DNA from: Balamuthia mandrillaris
Lineage: Eukaryota; Discosea; Longamoebia; Balamuthiidae
NCBI GenBank assembly: GCA_031835245.1
Contig: JAVKOQ010000013.1
Location: forward strand, 112,501-150,000
DNA: 37,500 nt
Direction of reading: 5' to 3'
Shown here piece after piece: positions 9,331 to 19,704 of this stretch. The notes beneath the pieces are model-generated. The model was not told the origin of the DNA. It searched no databases and saw only the letters and a program-made list of their open reading frames with translations. Position 1 is the stretch's first letter; each line of letters opens with the position of its first letter. Both the position numbers and the translations under genes were made by a program.

Positions 9331-12300
9331 ATTGAAGCAACACACTAACTGTATTGAATAAACAAAAGGTCCTGAGTCGGTTGGTATGGACTTCTCCTTT
9401 GTTGGGGCGCAGCATTTGTACGGCTTGCCAGAGCACGCTTCCAAAATGGCGCTGAAGAACACAAAGTAAACTACCCTCTTCCTCTCACCCTCTTCCTCCT
9501 CCTCTCTCTCTCTCTCTCTCCCTCTTTGTCCTTCAGCATCACTCAAGCTCTGCGCTTTCCCACCAAAGGGACGCCAACGGTAATGTGATATCTGAGCCCT
9601 ACCGGTTGTTCAACTTGGACGTGTTTGAGTACGAACTTGACCTTCCGATGGCTCTCTATGGAGCTGTGCCTTTGGTTATCGCCCATAGCGCCTCGAGGAC
9701 CACCGGCCTCTTTTGGCTGAATGCTGCTGAAACCTTTGTGGATGTTAGCGACAGATCAAACGTAACTGCTTTTTTTCTCTCACTCTTATCAGTGTATTGG
9801 TAACTCATATTGTTTAAAACAAGGGCAAATGGACTCATTGGTTTAGCGAGAGTGGCATCATTGACACGTTTGTGTTGTTTGGCCCGAAGCCCAAGGATGT
9901 GTTGCGGCAATACGCCTATTTGACTGGCACGACTCCCTTGCCTCAGCTCTTTTCAATTGCCTATCACCAATGCCGGTACAATGAAGCTTTAATATTTTTC
10001 TTCTCTCGCCTTATCTTCGACATTTCGTAATGCTTTCTCCCATACAGGTGGAACTACAAAGACGAAGCAGACGTTGCTGCGGTGGATGGTGGCTTTGATG
10101 AGCATGACATTCCCTACGATGTAATCTGGCTGGATATCGAGCACACCAACGGCAAGCGCTACTTCACTTGGGATCCTACTAACTTCCCTACTCCTGAAAA
10201 GATGCAAAAGCAGATTGCAGACAAAGGTTCTTTTTTTTCTTCTTTTTCTTCTTTTGCACATGTTCCATCTTCATTCTTCATTTTTTCTGACAAATACGTT
10301 ATGTTTACAGGGAGAAAGATGGTTACCATCATCGATCCTCACATTAAGTCTGATAACGGTTATCACGTCTTTTCCGAGGCTAAATTTCAAAGTAAGTCTT
10401 TTTCGCCCCTTATCCTCTCATCTGCTTTTCATATACTCTGTCTTCTTAAACTGAATTCTTAGGCTCCTCTTTTCTTTCTTCTTTCTTCTCCTCTGGCAAA
10501 AAAGACTTTTTCGTGAAGGATCGGACTGGAGAGCACGACTTTGAGGGATGGTGTTGGCCTGGTTCCAGCCAGTATCTCGACTTCCTGAACAAGGAAGTGA
10601 GAGATTGGTGGTCCTCCCTCTTTAGCTACGACAAGTACGTCGGCTCCACACCTATTTTGTACACATGGAACGACATGAACGAGGTTCATTTATCTGCTCC
10701 CTGTTCTCTATTCCTCCCTCTCGTAAGTAACTTTCCAAAAAAAAAATCACAACAAAGCCATCCGTGTTCAATGGGCCGGAAGTATCTATGCACCGAGATG
10801 CCCTCCATCATGGTGGTTGGGAACATCGAGACGTGCACAACCTCTACGGCATGTACTTCGTACGTTTATCGCATTGATTACCACTCCATTTTTTTTTCAT
10901 TATAACACGTCATTCGTTCTCTAATAAAACGCAAACAATACATAAAGCACATGGCAACTTTCAACGGCCTCTTACGCCGCAATCAGGACCAAAACGATCG
11001 ACCATTTGTGCTCTCCAGATCCTTCTTTGCCGGCTCTCAAAGGTACGGAGCTATCTGGACGGGCGACAATGCGGCCAAATGGGACCATTTGGAGTATGCC
11101 AACCCTATGTTGATCTCTTTGGGTTTGGGAGGCATCACTTTCTGTGGTGCTGATGTGGGTGGATTCTTTGGCAATGTCGACGCCGAGTTGCTGACAAGGT
11201 GGTATCAGGCCGGCGTGTTCTACCCGTTCTTCAGAGCTCATGGACATTTGGGTACTCCTTTTCTCCTGTTTCTATATTCTTCTGCTTCACCTCTTAAACT
11301 TGTACTGACAAAAATCAAATAGACACAAAGCGAAGAGAGCCATGGCTGTTCGGTGAGCCCTACACTAGCATCATCCGTAACACCATAAGAATGCGCTATG
11401 CTCTCTTGCCTTACTTCTACACCCTCTTCTACGAGACGACACAGAATGGAACCCCCGTCCTTAGGTAATCTCTCTTCTCCTCCTCTCCCTCCCCTCTCGT
11501 TGATTCTTTGTTTTTTAACCCCAATTCTTTTTTGAAAACAGGCCATTGTGGTTGGAATACCCAACTGATACCAACACGTTCGAAATGGACGACCAATTCT
11601 TGGTGGGCAAGGACCTGTTGGTCAAACCTGTGGTAAAACCAGGTCAAACTGTCACCACCGTCTATCTTCCTCAAAGCGATGTACGTCTCGTTCCTGCGTC
11701 TCTTTTTCTTGTCTTTCTTCCTCTTTCTATGATGGCCCGATATTCACTTTTCATCAAACAAATCAGGTTTGGTACGATTATTACACGCACGAGCAACATA
11801 GATCCGCTCATCAGTCCGTGGACACTCCCATCGACAAGATTGCCGTCTTCCAAAGAGGAGGCAGCATCCTGGTGAGGAAGGACCGCCCTCGTCGTTCCTC
11901 CGCTCAAATGAAAGACGACCCCTACACCATTGTCGTCGCTCTTGATGATCAGGTTTCCTTTCTACCTTGTCTTTTTTTGTTCCTTTCTTTTTGTCTTTCT
12001 CATTTCTATCTTTCTTTTTCTTTCTTCCACTCATCTCATCAAAACTATCTCAACAAATAACAGAACAAAGCAAGCGGAGAATTGTACGTGGACGACGGCA
12101 GCAGCTACGACTATCTTCGCGGAGAGTTCCACCGCCGCAAGTTCACGTTCGACCAAACGACGCTGCGCTCCGAGGCGATAACCGACAACAACCTTCCGGA
12201 GAAGGAGCTTACCAACCGCATCGAACGCATCGTCGTCATGGGGTTGAGGAAAACGCCAGAGAGCGTCAAGATTCGTTGCCAAGGAGGAGAAGAAAGGGAT

Positions 12301-12405
12301 GTGGAGTTTGAGTACGATGGCGCCAAGGGAGTGCTCACCGTTCGTAGGCCGGACTGTTTGATGCGAAACGACTGGACGATGAGCATGCAGTTGGGTTGGT
12401 TCTAA
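8390..12405 (+). CDS. GANAB: ER glucosidase II alpha subunit (GH31)
   Basis: Thirteen exons: 8390-9284, 9369-9465, 9569-9761, 9824-9975, 10048-10226, 10311-10391, 10505-10683, 10758-10859, 10948-11251, 11323-11464, 11542-11680, 11767-11952 and 12064-12405. All phases agree, giving 996 residues (human ~944-966). The N-terminus is a hydrophobic signal ([16 protein letters not shown]). The GH31 core is unmistakable: [40 protein letters not shown] (nucleophile Asp589), [21 protein letters not shown] (acid/base Asp666) and FRAHGH. The enzyme trims the two inner glucoses of N-glycans in the ER as part of the calnexin cycle. There is no KDEL-type tail, as expected when a beta subunit retains it. An acidic low-complexity insert (about residues 205-285) replaces the variable linker of animal proteins. 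TC repeats occur in introns 1 and 2. Confidence 0.96.
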
Positions 12406-12754
12406 AGGAAAGCACAAAAAAAAAACCAGAAAACAAAGAAAGAGAGATGTTGAAAACACAAAAGACACTTGGTTTTATTTTTATTTTAAGTTATATAAAA
12501 TTATGTAAACGCTCTTTTGGGTTTCCTTCCCAAACAATAACCACATCTCTCTCCTCTCTTCTCTCTTCTCTCTCTTCTCTCTCTCCTCTCTTCTCTCTTC
12601 TCTCTCTTCTCTCTTCTCTCTTCTCTTCTCCTAATTTGTGTCGACTACATATTAATTTCGAAAATTCCAAGAAAAAATTGCAAAAAATGGATAAATCGTA
12701 AATGCAGCCATACCACGAAAAAAATAAAATAAAATAAAATAAAAATAAAAAAAA
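12406..12754. other. Intergenic region between GANAB and ANAPC4
   Basis: This holds the GANAB 3' flank, an imperfect TCTCT/CTTC tract (about 12546-12632), one TGTCGACT site (12639-12646, about 110 bp upstream of the ANAPC4 ATG) and an A-rich stretch with AAAAT repeats (about 12720-12754). There are no convincing frames. Confidence 0.55.
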
Positions 12755-13103
12755 ATGAAGAAAGAAGAGTTTGACGAAGCAGAAGAAGAAGCTGAAGTTG
12801 AACGAGAGGAAGAAGAACAAGAAGAAGGAGGAGATGAAGAACAAGAAGAGGTGCACCCACAAAATTCCTTCCGGCTGGCAGCCGACAAAGTTCTCAATTG
12901 GGAGATCAAGCTGCTGGAGTGGTGCCCCAGGATGGACCTGCTGGCTTTGGTCACCGTGGAGGACCAGCTCCTGGTGCATAGGCTCTCCTGGCAGCGTCTT
13001 TTTGCCATTCCGAGCGACAAACGCGTTGTTACCGCTTTGACCTGGCGTCCTGATGGTTGTTTTTTTTTGTCCTTCGTTTCTTCTTCTTCGTCGCTTCTTA
13101 TCG

Positions 13104-13152
<49 letters not shown>

Positions 13153-14298
13153 GTTTCTTTTCGTTTCTTTCTTTCTTTTCATCTTAGCTCTTTCTCTTTG
13201 TCTTCTCACTTCTTCTCATTTTTTTTTTTGTAGGAAAGGTAATCGCGGTGGGCTATCAAGACGGCACCATCACCCTCTTTGACATCGAGTCCAGCGAGGC
13301 TTTCTTCACGTCTCACTTTCACAGCTCCGCTATCACCGCTCTCTCTTGGACGCACTACCATCAACGACAACCCGCTTCTTCTTCGTTCTCAGCCTCTTCT
13401 CCGTTTTCTTCTTCTGATTATGCAGAATTGAAGTCCTCGTTTTTGGACTATAGACGAGACAGAGAGCAAATGTTTTTGTTGCCGTTGGCCCCTTCTCCTC
13501 TTGCTGAGGCTGCTGCCTCTTCTCGAAGGTTCTCTACATTCGTTGTTCTTTCTTCTCTCTTCTCTCTCTCTCTCTCTCTCTCTCTCGCTCTCTCTGGGTT
13601 GATGATAACATGAATAGCAGCACATCATCTGTCGCAAAGGAGGTGCGACACGTTGCAAACCATGAAAGCTTCCTTCATGCCGCTGAACTTTCTGTGTTGG
13701 TGAGCGGTGATTCCTCTGGTGTTGTCCTTCTCAGGTTTGTTTTCTTGATAGTTTTTTTTTTCATCTACTCGCTCATAAACTTCTGAACACAGCGCACAAG
13801 GAACATTTTGTGTTGGGAGAGCATCCTTCGAACTCTCTCAGGTACGATTCTCTTCATCGTTGCTCTCATTCTCTCTCTCTCTCTCTCTTCCTTGTAAACC
13901 ATTCATTGAATACTCTTGTTTTGTAACACATTTTTTTTATGTAAAGAAAGGAGATAACAACGTTGAAATTATCCGGCTTTGTCTCGATCCATCATTACAA
14001 CATCTCAACGTGGTTACAAGAACCACAACGCCTCGTCTACCCGAAGAAATAGTTTTCAGCCTTCATGAGATGGACACAGGTCTTTTATGGAGACATCCAA
14101 CCGACGTACAGCAGATGACTGTTCGGTTGTTTCATGTGTCAGCTCACATCAGTCATTTGGTGGACAGCATTCAAAGCATTCATTCTCAATGGAAGAGTGG
14201 CACTAAAGACTTTTTCTCTCGTATGAATGAGTTTGCTGGTTTAATGGAAGGTTTGTTATGCTTTACCTCGCTTCCTCCTCTCCCTCTGCGTTGCCGTA

Positions 14299-14331
<33 letters not shown>

Positions 14332-16342
14332 CTTTTTCTAGCATCTATTATTTATCTTTCATCTTTACTCTTACTCTTTCACTTTCTATTTTCTTACGTT
14401 TTGACTTTTGGAAATAGAGGACGGAAGAGATCCAACTATGTTGCGGAATGACCTTTTGAGCTTGATGCTTTCGGGTGTACCAAGCCCTTCTCTCGAACGC
14501 TTTCTAGTCAAAAACATGACAGAACAGGTTTGGTTTTAAAAACTGTGTTTATCTGTTTCTGTTTATTTTTATTGCTTTATTTATTTTCCTCATTTTAATA
14601 GGGAGTTCGTCGTCTTTGGCGCCACATTGAAGTAACTTGCGAAGACGTACAAGATTTAGCTGTGAAACATCTGCACAAAGTCGGAGAAGCATTGCTCTTT
14701 CAGTTGAGCGAGTTGCAGGTGTCGTTATCTTCTTTCGTTCCTTTTTCTTCCATTTTTCTTTTTTTAAAAAAAGTGCACCAAAACAACAGGCATTGTCTCA
14801 GTGGCTAGAACGGTTTGGTTTGTTGGGATTGGAGGAGAGCACTCTATCCGACATGGTCTCGTTGGCTGCTGCGTTTCTTCTCAAGACAAAAGAGTTTCTG
14901 CGGGTTCTCCTTTCTGTAAAGAAAGGCTATCAACATTTTTTCAACTGGCTTTATCTCAGTACTTTCCACTTTCTTCACTTCCTTTCTTTTCTTTCGTTCT
15001 TTCTTGTCGTTTCTTTCTTTCTAATTAGCCATACGTTCGTTTAGATGCCTGTAAAATATGTGACACCTTAACAAAACGCAAAAAGATGGACATAAAACCA
15101 GTCGACATCAACAAAGTATCGTCCTTCATCCAACACGAACTCCTTCGAGACGACATATCTCCCTTCTTCCTGGACGAAGCTGCCAGAAAGGAACAGCAAC
15201 AACTCAAACAAGAACAGAAAGAACGAGAAAGGGAGGCCAAAGCGGCCAAAGTGCGAAACCAACAATCCAACATTTTCGACATCTTTGAACGAGATGAAAA
15301 CGAAGACATTTTTGCAATTGGTTCCTCTTCTTCTCCTTCTCAACCTCAGCACCAAAAAGAGGGCAATCATGATGGTGCTTTCCTTTTGCTTCAACAAGAT
15401 GACAACGAAATGAATCATCCGTACTTTCAAGAATGGGAATCTCCTCATCTACCTTTTCCTTCCTCAAACTCTTCTTCTCTTTCCAATGCGAAAACTCTTT
15501 TGGAACTGTGTCAAGCATTGAACGAGCTATGTACGATCGAGAGCAAACGGCCAGCAAACTCAATAAGCAAATCCTTCAAACATACTTTATCCACAAATCT
15601 TCTTCTTAGCAACAATGACGAAGGATATGAGGAAGATGGAAAGATGATAACAGCGAGCACAGTTTTGGAAGATGCAGAGACAGGAACAAGAACGATTCTT
15701 CTGGCTTTTAGTCATTGCTTCTCCTCTCCATCTCCTGCTATCTTTCTTCTTCGAAAAAAGGTCTACTCTCCAAAGGAGGAACAAGCAGAAGAGAAAGAAG
15801 GATGGCAAGCAACAAAACTCGACTTGGAAGAAGTTGTTTCCATCTCTCATATCGCTTTCTACAAAGACGAGAGGTTAGCTGCTCTCCTGGGTCGAAAAAA
15901 GCAACAACAAAGCGAAGAAGAACCAGAAGAAGAAACGAAACTCGAAATGTTCAACTTTGAAGAGAGCGAATGGAAAAATGTGGATGAGCTTCAATCAGAA
16001 GAAGCATTTTCAAGTCTCTTTGCAGCTCTCGAGAGAACAGACGGCACTTCTGCTTTCGTTTCACCTTCTCAAGGAAGAACACAACCCCGTCCTCTTCTTC
16101 GATCTTCGTCTTCTTCTTCTTCTTCTGAGACCCGTCATTACAAAGCAGCTGTCAGTGATTCAAGAGGATTAGCTGCTGTCTTTATAGCACCGCATCGCGT
16201 TCTCTTATACGACCTCGAAGATGAAGAAGACAGCGACGATGAAGACGATGACGAAAACGAAAACGAAGAACCAAACGAAGACGATGAAGAAAACCAAAAT
16301 GAAGAGGAAAATGAAGATGATCAAGGCGAAGAAGAGCACTGA
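12755..16342 (+). CDS. ANAPC4: Anaphase-promoting complex subunit 4
   Basis: Nine exons: 12755-13055, 13234-13528, 13621-13734, 13793-13841, 13947-14250, 14418-14527, 14602-14718, 14790-14958 and 15045-16342. Phases agree and give 918 residues (human 808). After an acidic Glu-rich leader the APC4 N-terminal WD40-like region is clear: LLEWCPRMDLLALVTVEDQL, VHRLSWQRLF, ALTWRPDGKVIAVGYQDGTI. The APC4 helical domain follows (WRHIEVTCEDVQDLAVKHLH, HFFNWLYL). The tail is low-complexity and strongly acidic. APC4 is a scaffold of the APC/C ubiquitin ligase of the cell cycle. The acceptor of exon 9 (15043-15044) was chosen because it alone keeps the conserved WLY segment in frame. The gene converges on GLRX3 with a 35-bp gap. 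Introns 1, 2, 4 and 5 contain TC repeats. Confidence 0.88.
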
Positions 16343-16377
16343 TGAGTGCAATTTTCTTCAACTGTTCTTTTTACATT

Positions 16378-17054
16378 CTACTTTGGGAAGATATCATTCA
16401 GTTCGTCGTTCTCCTTCAACTCGGTGACGATATCGAGTCCGCCGATGAGCTTGCCTTGAACGTAAAGCTGAGGATAAGTGGGCCAGTTGCTGTAGGCTTT
16501 GAGGCCCTCCCGCACTTCGTTGTCAGAGAGGATGTCGAAGGAGCCGTACTTCACTTTGGCCTCATCGATGATGGATACCATTTTCCTGCTAAAGCCGCAA
16601 CGAGGCTCCTCTGGCGTGCCTTTCATGAACAGCATCACTGGTTCTTTGTTGACAAGCTATGAGAAAGAGAGAAAAGGATGGTCAGAATGAGCTTTATAAA
16701 GGCGAAGAGGAGAGAGAAGAGACACCTTTTCGAGCCGTTCGTTAAGAGTGGTGGTGGAGGAGGCGTTGAGAGCTTCAGAAGGGATCATGTCTTTGAGCTC
16801 TCCGCTCTCCTTCAGTTCCTGGACAATGTCCAACCCTCCCACCAACTTGCCTTTGACGTAGAGCTGAGGGTAGGTCGGCCAGTTGCTGAAGGTCTTCAAA
16901 CCTTCACGCACCGTGTTGTCTCCCAGAATGTTGAACGAGCTGAACTGAACTTGTTCCTCGTTGAGCAGACCCACTATCTTTCGGCTGAATCCACATTGAG
17001 GAGCATCCGGCGTTCCTTTAAAATGTAAATGATAGAAAGAATGTGAGCAAGAAA

Positions 17055-17093
<39 letters not shown>

Positions 17094-17356
17094 AGAGTTA
17101 AACCTTTCATAAAGAGCATAACGGGGGCGTAGTTAACGAGTTTCTCTAAACGAGCATTAAGAAGCTCAGTGGAGGAGGCAGTGGTGGCAGGGGTGGGATT
17201 AGCCGCCGCAGCTGCGCGCTCGCTGTGCTGTTTGGTCTTCTTGGCAAGCGCGGCTGGATCTGCTCCCTCCAATCGGTCCCACACTGTGCCACCCTTTTTT
17301 TTTTTGATAAGCGAGGAGAGGAGATAAAAAGGAACATATGCGTGAGGAAGAGAAGG

Positions 17357-17394
<38 letters not shown>

Positions 17395-17723
17395 ATTACA
17401 AACCATGAAGAACAGGAAGAAGGGCACAGTTTCTACGTTGTAGTGTTCTGCTACTTGACCCAACTCTTCCGCATCAATCTATGACCATTCATGTTAACAT
17501 GAGAAGAAGCAGAACAAAGAGTAGAAGAGGAAAGGGGGGGGGGGAAGCAAACCTGCACAAAAGAGATGTCGGGATGGGTGGAAGCAAGCTCCGCAAAGAC
17601 AGCGTTCATCTGTTTGGCCGGCTCGCACCATGATGCCCAAAAGTTGAGTATGACCTTTTTGCCGCTGGCCACCGCCTGCTGGACGGTCTCCAGCCCTTTC
17701 GCCTCCACAACCGCAGCCAACAT
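16378..17723 (-). CDS. GLRX3: Monothiol glutaredoxin 3 (PICOT), Trx-Grx-Grx
   Basis: Five exons on the minus strand (17723-17553, 17478-17404, 17293-17104, 17015-16726, 16656-16378) give 334 residues; human GLRX3 has 335. Domain order is one thioredoxin-like domain (about 1-105) and two glutaredoxin domains with QCGFS (Cys153) and RCGFS (Cys262). Each is followed by the [11 protein letters not shown] and GGLDIV motifs that bind glutathione and the Fe-S cluster. The thioredoxin site reads WCEPA: the first Cys is kept and the resolving one is Ala36. The family carries [2Fe-2S] clusters with BolA2 in the cytosol for iron sensing and Fe-S protein maturation. Introns 3 and 2 carry TC repeats on the sense strand. 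Upstream are two TGTCGACA-type sites. Confidence 0.95.
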
Positions 17724-17782
17724 TGCTCTCTCTTTCTTTCTTTCTTCGCTCTTTTTTTTTTTTTTTTTTGTGGCAGTTTTTT

Positions 17783-17804
17783 CGTCGACAATATTCTGTC
17801 GACA
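17783..17804. promoter_or_regulatory. Paired TGTCGACA-type palindromes upstream of GLRX3
   Basis: CGTCGACA (17783-17790) and TGTCGACA (17797-17804) lie 60-81 bp upstream of the GLRX3 ATG (minus strand). The second is embedded in ATTCTGTCGACAT, a 13-mer also found at 8253-8265 upstream of GANAB. Just beyond, GTGACGACATGAA is repeated at about 17815 and 17836 and runs up to the stop codon of the LRR gene. Confidence 0.55.
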
Positions 17805-17847
17805 TGCAGTATTGTGACGACATGAACATACTTCGTGACGACATGAA

Positions 17848-19213
17848 TCAGAAAGAAGAACGGTTCCCTGTTGGAAGGGAAGGCGCAGCGGCAGGATGGG
17901 GCCGGTGGAAGCAGCTCTGGCTGCAACACAACAACTCCCACCAAACTCTTCTCTCCTGGTCCCAATACCGTCGCATCACTTGCCTTGTTTGCTCTGCTTC
18001 TTCTGCTGCTGCTTCCTCCTCCGCCTCTTCTGCCTCCAAGAACAGCTGTGCACAGACGTCACACCTTCTCTGCAATCTTTGCAATCGTTCCTGCACTTCT
18101 TCTGGCAGCACCACTTCTGCACCCTCCACACTTTCTTCCGTTTCTGTTTGTTCTTTCTTTGTACCTTTCTTGTCATGGTCCTCATTGAGCGGAGAAGATA
18201 GTGAAGAAGAAGAAGAAGAACCAAGTGAAGGGCGGGTCTGGAACAGGGGTCAACAGGCCAGTGGGCAAAAGCTTGTTCCTCAGCACCGCCTCTCCACTCA
18301 AGTGCCACAAACTTTTCACAGTTGCCTGGCGGTTCCTCATGGGCGGTGATTTCTTGGAATCCACTCTTTTCTTCTGCTGCTGCTGCGGCTCCTCTTCCTC
18401 TCTCCCCTCTTGCTCTTCTTCCTCATTCTCTTCCATTTGTTGGGGAAGTGCTTCTTGCCAGGGAAAGGGTTGATGGGAGAGTGTGTACAAGGACGGAAGA
18501 AGCCAAACCATTGAGCAAGGCAGTGCCGCCAAGGGGTTACCATCCAGCACGTAACGGTTGAGAGCAGTAAGGTGGCCAAACTCCCTCGGCAAGGAGGTCA
18601 GTTTGTTGTTCTTGAGGTTGCAGTAGGTGAGAGCGGTGAGCTGGCCAAACTCAGCGGGCAAGGAGGTCAGCTTGTTGTTGTAGAAGGAGCACTCAGTGAG
18701 AGCGGTGAGCTGGCCAAACTCCCTTGGCAAGGAGCGCAGCTTGTTGCGGGAGAGGTAGCAGTGGGTGAGAGCGGTGAGCTGGCCAAACTCCCTCGGCAAG
18801 GAGGTCAGTCTGTTGCTGTGGAGTTTGCAGCGGGTGAGGGCGGTGAGCTGACCAAACTCCCTTGGCAAGGAGGTCAGCTTGTTGCGGGAGAGGTTGCAGT
18901 GGGTGAGGGCGGTGAGCTGGCCAAACTCCCTCGGCAAGGCGGTCAGTCTGTTGCTGTGGAGCTTGCAGTGGGTGAGAGCAGTGAGCTGGCCAAACTCCCT
19001 CGGCAAGGAGGCCAGCTCGTTTTTATTGAGGTTGCAGCGGGTGAGAGCGGTGAGCTGGCCAAACTCAGCGGGCAAGGAGGTCAGCTTGTTGAAGGAGAGG
19101 AAGCAATGGGTGAGAGCGGTGAGCTGGCCAAACTCTCTGGGCAAGGAGCGCAGCTTGTTGTGGGAGAGTTCGCAGTGGGTGAGAGCAGCGAGCTGGCCAA
19201 ACTCTCTCGGCAA
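17848..19213 (-). CDS. Leucine-rich repeat protein, 5' end unresolved
   Basis: On the minus strand an open frame from 19213 to about 18222 encodes ten consecutive 23-residue leucine-rich repeats (core LPREFGQLTALTHC, then N-K-L-T-S), ending in a cap (LPCSMVWLLPSL) and an acidic/Gln-rich linker. A probable 91-bp intron (18221-18131) joins it to a last exon (18130-17848, TGA) with CDVC, an Ala/Glu helix and RRYWDQERRVWWELLCC. The PxEFGxL pattern is that of the plant-type/Ras-suppressor-like LRR class, which binds proteins. No ATG starts this frame. The open frame directly upstream, which has ATGs, is in another phase, so either an intron escaped me or the gene is broken near 19215-19235. The function is unknown. 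Confidence 0.6.
18524..19213 (-). repeat. Ten tandem 69-bp LRR-coding repeats
   Basis: Units of 69 bp, each coding one 23-residue LRR, follow without spacers. They are very alike at the DNA level (the GAGTTTGGCCAGCTCACCGC-type core recurs almost unchanged), which points to recent expansion or ongoing homogenisation. Confidence 0.85.
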
Positions 19214-19704
19214 GGCGAGAATAAAACCTTGTTGGAGAGGTTGCAGGCGGTGGAGCGTGCAAAGGGGTGGAGAAGGGAGGGAAGGGCTTCCACCCCCTCC
19301 TCTTCCTCCTCTTTCTTGTCTGCCGGTTCCATTACTCCCTTTCTGTCCTGTCGTTTCTTTCTGGATGGCGTCAATGTTAGTGTTTTTCCATTAAAGTTTG
19401 CATTGGTGAGGACATTGTGGAAATCACTGCAATGTTCAGTCAGCCTGGACCTCGTGATGCCTTGGCCAACAAAGGGCCGCTCTCTTTCAGCCACTTTAAC
19501 ACGCCCATTCATCACGGGTGATAAAGCAACCACCCTGTTGTCATCCTTCTCGTTTATCCACTTGGATGTGATAAAGTGGGTAGCCAGCTCGTGTTGCTGT
19601 TCTTGGTGGAGTTGAAGAAAATAAAACAAAAAAGATATAAAACAGAAAAGACAAAAGACAAAAGACAAAAGAAAAGAAAGAAAGAAAAAGAACAAAAAGA
19701 TGTT
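19214..19704 (-). other. Upstream of the LRR frame: possible N-terminal exon in another phase
   Basis: A minus-strand open frame runs from about 19695 to 19214 and ends in a stretch (VEALPSLLHPFARSTACNLS) that looks like a degenerate LRR. That would make it the N-terminal part of the LRR gene in a shifted phase. I found no GT-AG pair that joins the two frames well. The gene cannot extend farther, because the LTV1 stop codon lies at 19705-19707. Confidence 0.35.

Noticed and set aside
18572-19615. A 347-residue plus-strand frame with GELAKLPRQGGQ repeats
   Set aside because: It is the antisense shadow of the 69-bp LRR units, which stay open on both strands because the unit is a multiple of three.
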